A stretch of 64,000 bases of DNA, taken from the NCBI RefSeq assembly GCF_050947875.1, contig NC_134569.1, positions 263,325,100-263,389,099 on the forward strand. Reading direction: 5' to 3'. The notes under the pieces were generated by a model. That model was not told the origin of the DNA. It did not search any database and saw nothing but the letters and a program-made list of their open reading frames with translations. Each line of letters starts with the position of its first letter. Within the stretch, counting starts at the first letter, position 1. The stretch comes from Dermacentor variabilis (taxonomy: Eukaryota > Arthropoda > Arachnida > Ixodida > Ixodidae). The position numbers and the translations under genes were made by a program. Below, piece after piece: positions 33,008 through 44,150 of the stretch.

Positions 33008-33546
33008 TGTGGGGATGCGCGACTCTCGCGCGTCCCCAGATATCTTGTTTGCCCCATCTCCTGCAATCCCGCTTCGCCGCGTGGCCTGCGTGACGCCCGC
33101 GGCGGTCGATGTGGTTGAAGCGCAGCGCGAGAGATGGCGCGAGTGTTGCGCTGCTACCGGCGGGGTTACTTGGGTGCGGGAGCGGAAGGCGCTCTCGCTT
33201 GGGTTCGAGATCGTCAAGCGGTACGGACGTGCCATGCGACGCGTGCGCCGACCCATGCTTCTGCGAGACTGTCTCGCGTGGCCGCCTCCGAACGCGCCAC
33301 CGTTCGCATGACCGTACACGCGGATGACCAGGCGTTGGGATGCAGCATGAGGCGAAAATATCCTCTCGCTATCCGGTCGCGGTGAGTCGGGCGTCTAGAT
33401 TTGTCGTGCGCCCATCGGCATGTATTGAGGATACCAACTCGGCTAGCAGGCATTGATCTATGAAAGGTGCAATAAATGCCCTTGTGATTGTTTGCACTAC
33501 TGTGTTGTCGTTCCTTTGTCCCAAGAGAACGGAGGAGAACCCCACA
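33008..33546 (+). repeat. Solo LTR with 4-bp target duplication
   Basis: The segment starts TGTGGGG and ends CCCCACA, a proper inverted terminus. It is flanked by agtc at 33004-33007 and 33547-33550. It holds a poly(A) signal (aataaa, 33471-33476) followed by a T/G-rich stretch, as in R-U5. No internal retroelement sequence accompanies it, so it is a recombined solo LTR. It lies 33 bases upstream of the THAP ATG. Confidence 0.75.
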
Positions 33547-33579
33547 AGTCTAACGAAAAGGGACTCTCCGTGAGACGAA

Positions 33580-33728
33580 ATGCTGGAAGCAGAAGGAATA
33601 GGCGACGCCGATATGGAGAGACCTAGCTCAACCACGAAAAAGCGTCACCGTCGTTACTTCTGCGTCATGGGCTGCCATGAACAAGAAGGCCTGAATCCCA
33701 ACATCAGATTCTACCGTTTTCCTTCAAG
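33580..33728 (+). CDS. First exon of a THAP-domain protein
   Basis: The ATG at 33580 opens a 49-codon segment: an acidic leader, a basic KKRHRR, then YFCVMGCHEQEGLNPNIRFY followed by RFPS. C-x3-C, the conserved Pro region and the FYRFP motif are the N-terminal half of a THAP domain, a C2CH zinc-dependent DNA-binding fold found in host regulators and P-element-type transposases. The exon ends AAG before GTAAGG, a good donor, in phase 2. The second half of the domain, with the remaining Cys and His, must be in a later exon that I could not find. The 5' UTR is interrupted by a solo LTR and the sequence after the donor is LINE, so it is open whether the gene still works. Confidence 0.7.
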
Positions 33729-35625
33729 GTAAGGGGGAGAAAGACAGAATTCACTCGTATAGAACGTTGACCATTACATCGGTAATATACAGACTAGCAA
33801 TACAGGCAATCAAATTAAAGCTCCAAGCATGGGCAGAGAATAATGGCATTTTGGGAGAATTTCAGAAGGACTTCAGAATAGGTAGGCGTTTAGATGATAA
33901 CTTATTTGTTCTTACTCAGTGAATTGAAATATCGAAAGTAGAAAGCACACCGTTATATGTGGCCTTTTTAGACGATTAGTAGGAATAGTACGTACGATGC
34001 AGACGCTTTTTTAGACATTACGGGAGCGTATGACAACGTAGACCGCAACATTTTGTGGGTTATTCTGGAAGGGGAAGGCTTGGGTGACGATTGTCTACAG
34101 CTTTTCAGAGAGGTTTACCTAGAAAATACCGATTGCCTTGAATGGGAAGGGATGAGGAGCGACGAGAAAGTTCATAACAAGGGACTGAGGCAGGGGTGCT
34201 CTTTATTCCCTGTGCTGTTTATGATGCGCATAGTGAGGATCGAGAGGGCGCTGGAAGAAAGCAATATGGGTTTGAATCTCTCATACAAACAGGCGGGCAC
34301 AGTAGTAGAGCTGTAGCTTGCAGGTTTATTTTATGCAGAGGATATTGTGTTGCTAGCTAACGAACAAAGTGATTTGCAGCGTTTGGCTATGGGAAGGAAG
34401 GCAACAATTTAGGTTTGAACTTTAGTGTTAGAAAATCAGGTGTTATGGTATTCAATGAAAACAGTGAACAGAGAGTGGCGATACAGGGCCAGGAAATACC
34501 TCGGGTAACAGAATATAAAAACCTTGGTATATGGATAAACGAAGGCAATAGATATATGGAAACACAGGAAAAAACAATAACAGTGAAGGGAAGAGTAATG
34601 CAGCCATAATGAAGCACAGAGCGCTATGGGGATACAATAGGTACGAGGTGCTCCGACGTATGTGAAAAGGTGTAATGTTTCCAGGGCTTACTTTTGGAAA
34701 TGCGGTTGTTTGCTTTAAATCAGGAGTACAATCAGGACTAGATCTGAACGAAAGGTAGTGTGTCGCCTCGCAATATGCACTCACGGGAAGACTACAAATG
34801 AAGCTGTGCAGGGTGATATGAGGAGGGCTAGTTTCTAAGTGACGATGCTCAAAGTAAAATTGAGCTTGAAGAACGACTGAGGAATATGGAAGAAAGTAAA
34901 TGGGCTGGGAGAGTGTTCGGGTATCTGTACAGGAAAAACATTGATTCACAGGGGAGGAAAAGAACTAGGAAGCTTAAAAGCAAGTATGCGGTCTGTAGGG
35001 TGGGCAACGCAGCAACAAAGAACGTCAAGCCAAAAGTCAAAGTGGCCGAAATAAGCTCATGGGTGGTGGCAATAGAAAAGAAACCTGCCATGAGTAACTA
35101 CTTGACAGGCAAAAACGCAATCAGGAAAGAAACAATTCATGATAACTGAAAGGGAAGCTCATTACTTTTCGAAGCGAGATCGGGATGCCTTAGAACGCGC
35201 ATCTATAAAGCGAGATATAAGAAGGAAGAAGAAGCATGTGCTTGCTGCGGTAAATCTAGGGAAACTATGGAGCATATTTTATTAGAATGTGAAGACATCT
35301 ACCCCGCGGTCGATTTAGGCACCACTGGCCTCCTTGAAGCCCTTGGGTTCAGCGAGAGCAGTGAAAAAGTGAACATGTTCGAAATAGGGATTAGTAAGAG
35401 CGATTGCAGGATTGGTGGAATAAAAGTAGGCAAACGACAAAAAACGGAGACGTACAAAAGCAAAGTTCGCAAGAAGGGGTCAGAAAATTTGGTTGAGGGA
35501 GTTCATAGTGTTTTTCTTTTCTTTTTTACTGTTTAACCTACTGAGGACATTAGTCAGTATAATAGCAAAGGCTTGGCGGCCCACCGTCCCGTTCCAAAGG
35601 GGACGCTCATAACATCCATCCTTCG
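33725..35625 (+). mobile_element. Non-LTR LINE C (I/R1-type group), 5'-truncated plus copy
   Basis: The copy matches the minus-strand copy at 49821-51977 from aaggtaag onward. Reading frames, broken many times, include AIKLKLQAWAENNGILGEFQ, GRRLDDNLFVLTQ, the catalytic region in the form AEDIVLLANEQ (the usual YADD is altered), NLGIWINEGN and finally a cysteine motif CGKSRETMEHILLEC. The 3' end is ccaaaggggacgctcataa followed by catccatcc. It starts exactly where the THAP exon ends. Clade placement is uncertain. Confidence 0.75.
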
Positions 35626-35639
35626 CAGCGCCCCCTGGG

Positions 35640-35870
35640 CAATGCAAGAGCCCCATGGTGTGGCACTGCTAATCATGAGGTGGCGATATAAATCCCGGCC
35701 ACGGCGGCCGCATTTCGATGGGGGCGAAATGCGAAAACACCCGTGTACTTTGATTTAGGTGCACGTTAAAAAACCCCACGTGGTCCAAATTTCCGGAGTC
35801 CCCCGTTACGGCGTGCCTCATAATCAGAAAGTGGTTTTGGCACGTAAAAACCCATAATTTGATTTTTGGC
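35640..35870 (+). mobile_element. Ruka-type tick SINE
   Basis: A degenerate tRNA-like head (aaatcccggccacggcggcc, where the B box should be) leads into the SINE body gcatttcgatgggggcgaaa, acccgtgtactttgatttag, tccggagtcccccgttacgg and the tail cacgtaaaaacccataattt. This is the typical order of Ruka, a tRNA-derived SINE of ticks mobilised by LINE enzymes. It is the best single marker of the organism here. Confidence 0.88.
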
Positions 35871-36866
35871 TATACATCCCACAAGTAAGTTATATCCAGA
35901 TTTTCTGGACACGTACTAACTAGCGCCCCAAGCGGCCCCGGAACGAAGCTAGCGCGTTTTCAATAAAATGAGCGGGATTTTCGCGAATAACAAAAGCTGC
36001 AAGTCGATTATTGAAAAAGGCAGGTGACAGACATGTTCTGGAAGACAATCCACACGACCCAAAAGCTGTGATCACTAATTGGAAAGCAAGAATTTTGTTC
36101 CCAGACTGGTTTTAAGTTCAGCAATGGAAGCCTAAGGAAACGACGAGAGTTTGTACTCGATTTTCAAAATAAAAACGGTAGCCGTGTTAAAACTACCTCA
36201 TCTATCGTAAAAGTCGGTGCAGAGTATGCAGCCAGGAGACTCAGCTTTCGATTGATGCCTATTTCGACACTCTGCACATGGCGTAACACTGCTTCCAAAA
36301 GTGATTTTCCACACACCGTCGTGCAAGTTCTCGTGATGTCTATCAAAACCTGAGCGTATCATTTACGCAGTTGATGGAAGCGTGGCCGATTCGATTAATC
36401 ACTCGCGTCAATCGTTCCGCGTCATGCTGGCAGCGGTTCGGTGTCGTGATTATTTTTTTTACCGCCACATAGGAATGAGTTCTACATACTTCCACAAGAT
36501 GGCCGAAACACAAAATTCCAGATTTTGTTTCAGTTTTGGTTTTTTCAGGAGGGCTCTTTAAATATTATATTTTCTCTTTTTACTTCGTGGAACCTAGGAA
36601 TGGATTGCTTTTTAAATAAAAGCGTCGCTTTTATTATCAACTTGTATTCCTTGGACAAGATAACAGGCATGCGCATATCTTTGTGTTACGCAAAAAAATA
36701 CTATTGTGCCTTGTAACATGTACATACTCAGGAATTCTGGACATTGCACCTTCACCATCCTGGTGAACGTTATGGCAATGCACATGCGTAACTGAATGGG
36801 CAAACTTTGAAACAATTTCATTTCTATATAATAACCGAGTATCAACAGGTTTACTCTGTCTGCGCA
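35871..36866. other. No gene recognised
   Basis: About 1 kb with no supported feature. It was searched by eye for the second THAP exon (W...I and C-x-x-H pattern) without success. It ends at aagagtct, the possible left target duplication of the I-like LINE. Confidence 0.4.
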
Positions 36867-37089
36867 AAGAGTCTTTTGCAACAGTCAGTCAGTCAAGCAA
36901 CTTTATTAAGGCCCTAAGGGACTACTAAGTCGTAGTTGCGGGCCGCTCCCACGTTGGGGCAGGAAGACCATGGTCCTCCGCCCGTCCGCGGGCCCTTTGG
37001 ACAGCCCTTAGTTGGTCCTGGGGATCGCCGCTTTTAAGCGCATCTTCCCAGTCCCCTTGCTTACTAAAATATGCGTTTTGTAACGCAGA

Positions 37090-37860
37090 TCATTGCCAGA
37101 GCATGTGTGCTAACGAGCAATACTTTTCATTGTACTCGGGGCAGTGTGTGTCGATGTCCGGAGCAAAGCGGCTAAACTTTCCTCTCGAAGGGAAAGATCC
37201 CGTTTGTAACATTATCAATGTGGATATCAATGTGGAAGATTGAAGTCTAGTTAGCTGTGGGTGTCGCAGCGGGAATTGCCTGCGCCCAAGCTGGTAGTGT
37301 TTAGCTATTTCATTAAAAGAGAGTAGAGGATCAGAGTTATGCTCACAATCCCAACTGCTTAGCGTATCAGGACCATTGCGGAATGCTAGACCTCGCGCCT
37401 GATCATGAACTAGCTCATTGAGGTTGGGTTTGCTGGGATGTACATTGGTTACCATGTGCGCCGGGAATCATGCGATAGTGTGAACAGTATCAGGCGGTCT
37501 TTGCTTGATAATAGCCGCCGCGCCTTTCGAGATTAGGCCAGATAGAAAGGCTCGTATGGCTGATCTCGAGTCAGTGTAGATGTAAGGCCGCGAGGGGTCA
37601 TTCATAGCTAGCGCGAAGGCAGCCTGTTCAACCGCCGCTAACGTGGTGTGCCTTACCGATGCTGCATTAAGAATTTTCCCGTGACGATCAGTTATAACAG
37701 CTACAAATGAATTTGAGCACCGATACTGGGCAGCATCTACATAGGTAGCGCTGTGTCCGCGTCGTACCTCTCTCTCTCGTCTCTTTTTGTGAGCTAAAAA
37801 CCTAAACGTTATGGAATACCAACATGCCCAAACCTACGCTCTTTCAAGCTACATAGGTAG
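37090..37860 (-). pseudogene. I-like LINE RNase H domain and C-terminus
   Basis: The minus strand reads ATYVDAAQYRCSNSF, TTLAAVEQAAFALAM and YIYTDSRSAIRAFLS, giving the D, E and D of an RNase H active site. The downstream frame 37455-37090 is the C-terminus with SNPDPLL-type and cysteine/histidine residues. An RNase H after the RT is characteristic of I-clade elements; it removes RNA from the hybrid during second-strand synthesis. Frames shift between the pieces. Confidence 0.75.
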
Positions 37861-39850
37861 TTAATTGCAGGCTTTTGTGCGTAAAGTCAATGAGAAAGCG
37901 GGCTCGTGCCTTGCGTCTAGCTGCATTATATTGGGGGTGTACATTCCGAGGGAAAGGGCTAACTTGAAAGGTTGTCTAACGGTGTGAGAGAGCATGATGG
38001 CATTCTCGTTGACCGCGAAGGGGGCTAGACCTGCATACATTATTATGCTTCTGCCTGCCTTCGAAGACGAGAGGCGGACGGTTTTTGCCGTTCTTTGTGC
38101 TTTGATTACCTCCGTCAGGTTATTGTGAACCTCTAATTGTAGCAGCTTCTCCGTGGTGGTGCTAGTGGGAATTCCCAGTATGTGTTTAAGGCTTTTTCTC
38201 ATCAGCGCATCAATTTTGGCCTCCTCCGAGCGGGACCAGCTGAGCGCCGATGCTACGTAGTTTATGTGACTCATGAGGAACGCATGATACAGCCTAAGGA
38301 GATTGCTCTCACTGAGGCCGTCTCTGCGGTTCGAGACTCCTATGTTTCATCGGAGCATGTTTTGCGTTTTTGCCTTGACGCGGACAACAGTTTGATTGTT
38401 GCTTCCCTTTGCATTTAGGATCAGAATCTTGACCGATTCGACTCTAGGGATCATCTGACCAGATTCTGCGTACAGGAATCTGTTGGAGAGTGGTAGAGTG
38501 CCTCTTGCCTCTGCGATCCGGTCTATAAATCAGTAGTTCTGACTTTGAGGGTGATAGACAGAGTCCCGTCCCTTTTAAGTACTCTTCCGTAATATCCAAG
38601 GCCTCCTGAAGGGCACGCTCCACGGCACACTCGGAACCCCCACCGCTCCAAACGGTGATGTCCGCATAGAGCGCATGATTAGCGCCCTCGACCCTAGCCA
38701 GTCTTTCCGAGAGGCATTTTATCGCTATGTTGAAAAGGAGGGGTGATGTAACTGCACCCTGCGGAGTTCCCATAGCCCCTAACTTGAACTCATCGGATCT
38801 TAGTTGAGCGATTTTAATAGTGGCTTTAGGGTCCATTAAGAAAGAGCTGACGTAAGCGTGAAAACGTTTCTCTAAGTTTACGTGCCAGATGCATTCCAGA
38901 ATGAATCTGTGTGTGATGGTGTCCAAGACTTTGGCGAGATCTAATGCTAAAATGCCTCTGACATCCCTGGTGTTCACGTCGATTACCTGCCTTCTGATGA
39001 GAAGCATGATATCATGCGCGGATAGAGAGGGCCTGAAGCCTACCATGTTGTACGGGAACAGTTCTGGTTCCTCGATGTATGTCGTTACTCTCTCATGGAA
39101 GGCGTGCTCAGGCACCTTGCCCATGCAGGATGTGAGCGAGATTGGTCTAAGGCTCTCGGGTGTGAGTGTTTCACCTGATTTCGGGATAAGGACAACAGAG
39201 CCCGTTTTCCAGTCCTCTGGGACCCAGCCAGTTTCTCACGTGCGGTTGATCTTTTCCGTAAGTTTCTCAATTGATTTCTCATCGAGGTTACGCAGGAGTC
39301 TGTTGGAGATGCCATCCGGCCCGGGCGCCGAGCGGCCGTTTAGCTCGTGTAGCAGCTTTCTTACTTGCGCTTTAGTCACCGGGGCATCAAGCTCATCCAT
39401 GGGTTCGCCTGTATACTCTGGGTAGTCCTCGTTCTCTGTGAGGCCTACGGGGAGATACCTGTCCGCTAGGCTCTGAAGTATGTCTACATCTGTTAGCCCT
39501 TTTCCTTTAAGATCATGAATTATTTTATCAATAGCTAAGCCCCAATTGCTTTTGGATTGTGAGTCATCTAACAGTTGCTTGAGGAGGTTCCATTTGCCTC
39601 CTGTACGCATCTGTCCGTCAACTGCCGAGCAAACCTCGTTCCATTGCTTCTTGCTCAACTCTTGGCAATACGCTTCGATGTCACGATTTAACATCGCTAC
39701 TTTCTTACGCAGCCTCCGATTTAGCCTCTGCGTTTGCCATCTGGCGAGTAAGGAGTTTTTGGCCTCTACCAGGTGCGCCAAGTGCGCATCGGTCCTATTT
39801 ATTTTTAAGTCAGTTTCGAATGTTTTAGTAACAGCCTTGACGTCCTCTTT
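37861..39850 (-). pseudogene. I-like LINE reverse transcriptase, missing one catalytic Asp
   Basis: The frames 39781-39236, 39124-38444 and 38274-37861 cover the pre-RT, RT and thumb. Motifs seen are LNGRSAPGPDGISNRLLRNL, NMVGFRPSLSAHDIMLL, LALDLAKVLDTITHRFI, GTPQGAVTSPLLFN and HALYADITVWSGGGS. The normal YADD box has lost one GAC codon, leaving YAD-I, so the enzyme is almost certainly dead even apart from the frame breaks near 39240 and 38444. The thumb frame has SHINYVASALSWSRSEEAKI. Confidence 0.85.
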
Positions 39851-39895
39851 GATTCTCCTTAAGAGGTCTTCGAAGGACTCTTACTCCTCCAAATC

Positions 39896-40654
39896 CTATC
39901 CCCGGCGTTTATGGAAGGCGTCCCAGTCTACTACGGTGAACGCTCTAAGGGGGGCTGCTTCAACTTCCAGGGAAATCTCCACAATGAAATTGTCACTTCC
40001 CAGGTTTTCTTGCTTATTGTGCCAACTAACAGAGGTGGCATTATTAACCAAGGCCATATCCGGCGTGGTGTCCCGCGAGACTGAATTAACGATGCGCGTG
40101 GGAAACTGTGGGTTTCCCACGCGCATCGCTCTAATGAGCTCTAATGAGCAGTTTGTAACCGCTTGAAGTAGATTTATTCCTTTAGGGGAGATTCTCACAT
40201 AACCCCACGCCTCATGCGCCGCGTTAATGTGTCAAGCTACCACTAGTGGAGTATCCCTTGCTTTCGCCGCCGCCTTGGCTATAATCAACAAGAATGCCAG
40301 GTGACGGTGTCTCGGGAAACTGTAAATGTTTAAAATGAAGACGCTGTTTTTAAGCCAGCTGCTGGGAATGATTTCGATAAGCATTACCTCTGCCCTCGCG
40401 TAGCTCAACTGCAATTTGTGCTCTTGAAAGGAACACGTATCTGCAACTAAGACCGCCAGGCCGAGTTTGCCCTCTCCGGTTGCCGAGATAGCTCGGTAAC
40501 CTGATGACGAAACTTCAGTTCTAGTTTCCTGTAGTAAGATAACATGTGGTTTGTTCGACACTGTCGCGATAAATTGCTGCAGTGGGGCCTTTCGCCTCTG
40601 AAAACTGGCGCAGTTCCACTGCCATATGACAAATTCTCTAGTGTGGCCCGCCAT
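39896..40654 (-). pseudogene. I-like LINE AP endonuclease
   Basis: The frame from ATG 40654 begins MAGHTREFVIWQWNCASFQR, then HVILLQETRTEVSSSGYRA, the N-terminal N and E motifs of AP-type LINE endonucleases. The frame stops near 40232 where a GDFNA-type motif is expected, and continues in another frame with RDTTPDMALVNNATSVSWH and NLGSDNFIVEISL, the SDH/SDN region. The enzyme nicks DNA to prime reverse transcription. At 40089-40136 the segment cgcatgcgcgtgggaa... shows a short local inverted repeat (gtgggaaactgtgggtttccc). Confidence 0.78.
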
Positions 40655-40659
40655 TGTTA

Positions 40660-41618
40660 AGGCTTGAGAGGGCCTCTAGGACGCTACCTGTAGCTTCTCT
40701 AGCTGCCACTGGAGCGACTTCCATAGTCACTGGTTCAGCGCGCTTGGTTTGCACGTTTTCTAGAACTTGGACTTTAAAGAGCAGGATTTGATTGCCCTTG
40801 ATCAATTCATTCACGGATTTTTGTAAACGGCACAGCGAGCATTGCATCGCTGCCTCCTGCGAGGATGTGGCCCTACGTTTAGCAGTACGCGCCTGCGCTT
40901 CTCCGCTTACCAAAGAGGACTCTTGCCTTCGTTGTAGGTCTGCTTGCCGAAAGGCCCGAAATTGGCCTTCATATTTGGATTTATGCCTTGAGGTTAGCGT
41001 TTTCTTCCAAGAGCTGTGTTACTCGGGGGTCTTCCGTATGCTCTGGCAATGTTACCTGCGTTACCTTTTTTGGCGCCTTGTCAGTCTTGGGCTTGTCTCG
41101 GTCCGCCCAGTAGGGTCCAGGTCCTTCCTGGATGCGCGTCCGGGATTGGGAACGCCCCTTGGAGCGGGAAGGTCCTCTGGAGTGGGAGCGGTCCCTGAAG
41201 CGAGACCTGGGGCGCCCTCTCAAGAGGCTGAGTTGCGATCCGCCGGCGTCAGAGAACGCGCACGTCCAGGCGCGCTTTCAGACTGGAGTCACGTGAACGA
41301 ACTTCCTGGGCCGCCTGTGACACCTTGGCGCGCCTGCGCCGTCGTCGTCTTTGTCGTACTATGTAGGGCAGCTGGAATCGCTGCTTGCACTAGCGGTCCG
41401 CAGTGAGGTAAGCACACTCGCAGATGCAACACTTTGGCGTGCACTGATAATCGTCGGCTGGGGAGGCTAGACCGCATCTCCTGCATTTCTTCCTGCTTGG
41501 GTTCGGGCGCACATCAGCTCGATGTGCCAAATCGCCACACTTTAACACACTTCCACTTGTCTTCTGTATGGCGTGCAGGGCAGCACGCCCGCGTCACACA
41601 TGACGTAGTTCGGCACTC
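40660..41618 (-). pseudogene. I-like LINE ORF1, 3' part with zinc knuckles
   Basis: From the insertion join the minus strand reads RVPNYVMCDAGVLPCTPYRR, then cysteine motifs KCGDLAHRADVRPNPSRKKC and CRRCGLASPADDYQC with CCICECAYLTADR. This resembles the three gag-like CCHC knuckles of I-clade ORF1, with some positions altered. A basic SR-rich tail follows (SRSRGPSR-like repeats at 41100-41220). ORF1 binds element RNA. Frames are broken at several points. Confidence 0.75.
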
Positions 41619-42385
41619 TGTAACGAATGGGGGCTCAATCCCACCGTTCGTAACCAGTTGTCAAGATGGGAATCGGGCATGAATTAGAAGGTAGCTGGCC
41701 CATGCCGTCGTCCAACTTATCCACGCTGAGGACATTGTTTAAGGGAAGGACTGCTTCTCATCGAGAACGAGGAATATGGCTTTACTTACAGTATCTAGAT
41801 AAGGACATTGCAGTTCATCAGTCTAGCAGGACTGTCAGAGAAGGTGCACTGAGCAGCCGCACAACCACGGTTTATAAACACTCGGTTCCCCCTCGATCCC
41901 AAGGTGAGGGAAACATTCGACCAGTCATCGTAAATGACTCACCTCTCTGCGCGAGGGATTGCACACATACACTTCCACACAGGTTCACGGTCCTCAAACG
42001 ACGTCAGACGGACTACGTAGAACTCGGGGCTTACGTCAGGAAAGGCGCCTTTTATTCCCCAAGCTGACCCCCGCAGCGCGGCCGCCAGTTGCCCATTCTC
42101 TTGCGTCTTGAACGGCGCGTGGGAAGGTGCCTCGAACTACGTTCCCTCGGGGACTGCGTTGTTCACAGCAGACCAGATCGCAGTGGCGGGCTCAGGCACA
42201 AAGCTTGCTTCGCCGAACTCATCTTGGCTTCAGCGACGGAGAGTCGAGGACGCGCGTATTTTTCTCCACACACAGTCGACTTAGTGAGGCCGTGGCTGGA
42301 GGTTTGCGGTGGCGCTCCAGGAAAAGTTGACGCCGCTGTCGCAACTGGCTGGCAAAACTTGCACCTCAGCGGGCCGTTCTTAGCA
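41619..42385 (-). repeat. Gmr1-like gypsy 3' LTR
   Basis: This 767-bp LTR pairs with 48178-48925. Both begin TG(T/C)AA and end (G/A)CA. They differ by numerous substitutions and small indels, so the insertion is old. The flank actc at 41615-41618 matches 48926-48929. Confidence 0.85.
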
Positions 42386-42799
42386 GTGCCTCCATGGCCC
42401 GGAAAATCTCGCTTGTCCGGCGCTGACAACCTCTGGGCAGGAAGAGAACGGCTGGTGGCCAAGGGGTGAGGCCTTGGCTCGCAGCGACCGCTTGTGTAAT
42501 GATGTTACCGCCCCAAAACATCCAACAAAGACAGGCAACTGCAAAACGAACCCCACAAGACGGCTCTGCGCCGAGATGACGTACCTTGAATATCACTTTA
42601 GACCCGCTAGGCTTCAAAGAAAGCATAAGTGCAGAAACGAAAAATGCTGCATTTCGCTGTGCCAAATTTTGAAGCAATTTCGTGCTGACAAATTCAGCAA
42701 TCATGGAGGGAATCCTGCTAAATGAGAGGGGATTTTCTTGGCTTAACAAAATTGCCAATAGTAACCCTAAAATTCAGTCGGGACCCTTAAACGCAGAAT
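42386..42799 (-). other. Gmr1-like element 3' untranslated region
   Basis: About 0.4 kb lies between the RNase H stop and the 3' LTR. A frame is open at 42366-42758 on the minus strand, but it runs into the LTR and has no envelope-like features (no signal peptide, furin site or transmembrane anchor recognised). Confidence 0.5.
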
Positions 42800-44150
42800 T
42801 CAAATTAGCCTGCTCAAATGATCCGCATTGCTATGCAACTTTCCCTTCTTATATCTATCGGAGAAGTTGCACTCTTGGAGAGTGAGGTTCCTTCGGAGCA
42901 AGCGGCCATTTTTGTGTGACATTTTATTGAGCCACGTCAGAGGACTGTGGTCGGTCTCGAAGATGAACTTCGCTCCGCACAAGTAAGACGACAACTTCTG
43001 GGTGGCCCAATCTAAACAAGCGCATTCCTTCTCTGAAGCGATGTAGGCTTCCTCTCTTACATTTAGTTTACGGCTGGCATAGAGGGTAGGATACTGCTTG
43101 TTATCTTCGCTGACCTGACTAAGTACCACGCCCATGCCTCTGTCGCTTGCGTCGCATTGAGCTATAAATTCCTTTGTGTAGTCTGGCGCGCGAAGCACAG
43201 GACGAGAAACCAATAGCGTTTTCAACCTTCGGAAAGCGTTCTCTTTGTCCTTATCCCAGTGTACGCCACTTGGTGCTCCCTTTCGGAGGGCGTCCGTTAA
43301 TGGACTTGCCATCTGCGAGTAATTCGGAATGTACCGCTGATAGTACTCCACAAGTCCCAAAAATGAACGAAGGTCTGTTTTCGTGCACGGCTGGGCAAAT
43401 TTTTGAATCGTAGCTATTTTCAGCTCGGCCAGCCGTCTTGTGCCCTGGCCGACAACATGGCCCAGATTATTAACCTGCGAACAACCAAATCTACACTTTT
43501 CTGTTTTCATTGTTAAGCCGGCTTCCCTCAACCGTGAGAACACCTGTATGAGGTGCGATAGGTGTTGTTCCCAGCTGTCTGAAAAAATTGCTGCATCATC
43601 AAGATATGGCAAGGCGAACTCCTGCAAATCTTTTAGGACAATATCCATTAACTTAGAGAAGCTAAACGGCGCGTTCTTCTGCCCGAAGCTGAGTGCGACA
43701 GGGCGAAAAGTGCCTACAGGTGAGATCAATGCGGCATAGCGGCTGGCACTTTCTGAAAGGGGAACTTCCCAGTACCCCCACACGAGATCTATAGTTGAAA
43801 TGTATTTAGCAGCGCTAACTCTTTCAATTCGTTCCTAAATGCTGGGTATCGGGTACAGCGGATCCCTAGTGATGGCATTTAACTTCCTGTAGTCAACACA
43901 TGGACGAGGGTCCTTGTTAGTGGTTCCTACCAGTATTAGCGGTGACGTGTAGTCACTCTCAGCGGGCTCAATAACTCCCAACTAGCATGCGCTGTATCTC
44001 TGCCTCCATAATCTCTCTCTGTCTTGGAGACACCCTGTAAGGCTTTGATCTTACGGATTCGGTTGATGTCAGCTCTATTTCATGCGTTATTAGTTCGGTT
44101 CTACCTGGCCGATCGATGAATCTGTCGAGATAACACCCCTTTTCGCTCAT
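42800..44150 (-). pseudogene. Gmr1-like RT and RNase H
   Basis: From 44150 the minus strand has the RT lead (ELTSTESVRSKPYRVSPRQR), then DPRPCVDYRKLNAITRD with a stop at about 43836. From 43783 a long intact frame (327 codons) gives SFGQKNAPFSFSKLMDIVLK, FALPYLDDAAIFSDSW (catalytic LDD), the connection, and RNase H with FIAQCDASDRGMGVVLSQ, REEAYIASEKECACLDWATQ and FETDHSPLTWLNKM, ending NADHLSRLI. This is gypsy-type RT, located after the integrase. Because the last 327 codons are unbroken, this part is the best preserved in the element. Confidence 0.92.

Noticed and set aside
33009..33385. Overlapping 70-120-codon frames upstream of the THAP exon
   Set aside because: They lie within the solo LTR, on both strands, and result from its high GC content.
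40080..40140. Regulatory hairpin (gtgggaaactgtgggtttcccac)
   Set aside because: It lies inside the I-like LINE endonuclease coding region. A local inverted duplication is the simpler explanation.
42366..42758. Possible envelope gene in the Gmr1-like element
   Set aside because: The 130-codon frame has no signal peptide, furin site or anchor and overlaps the LTR.
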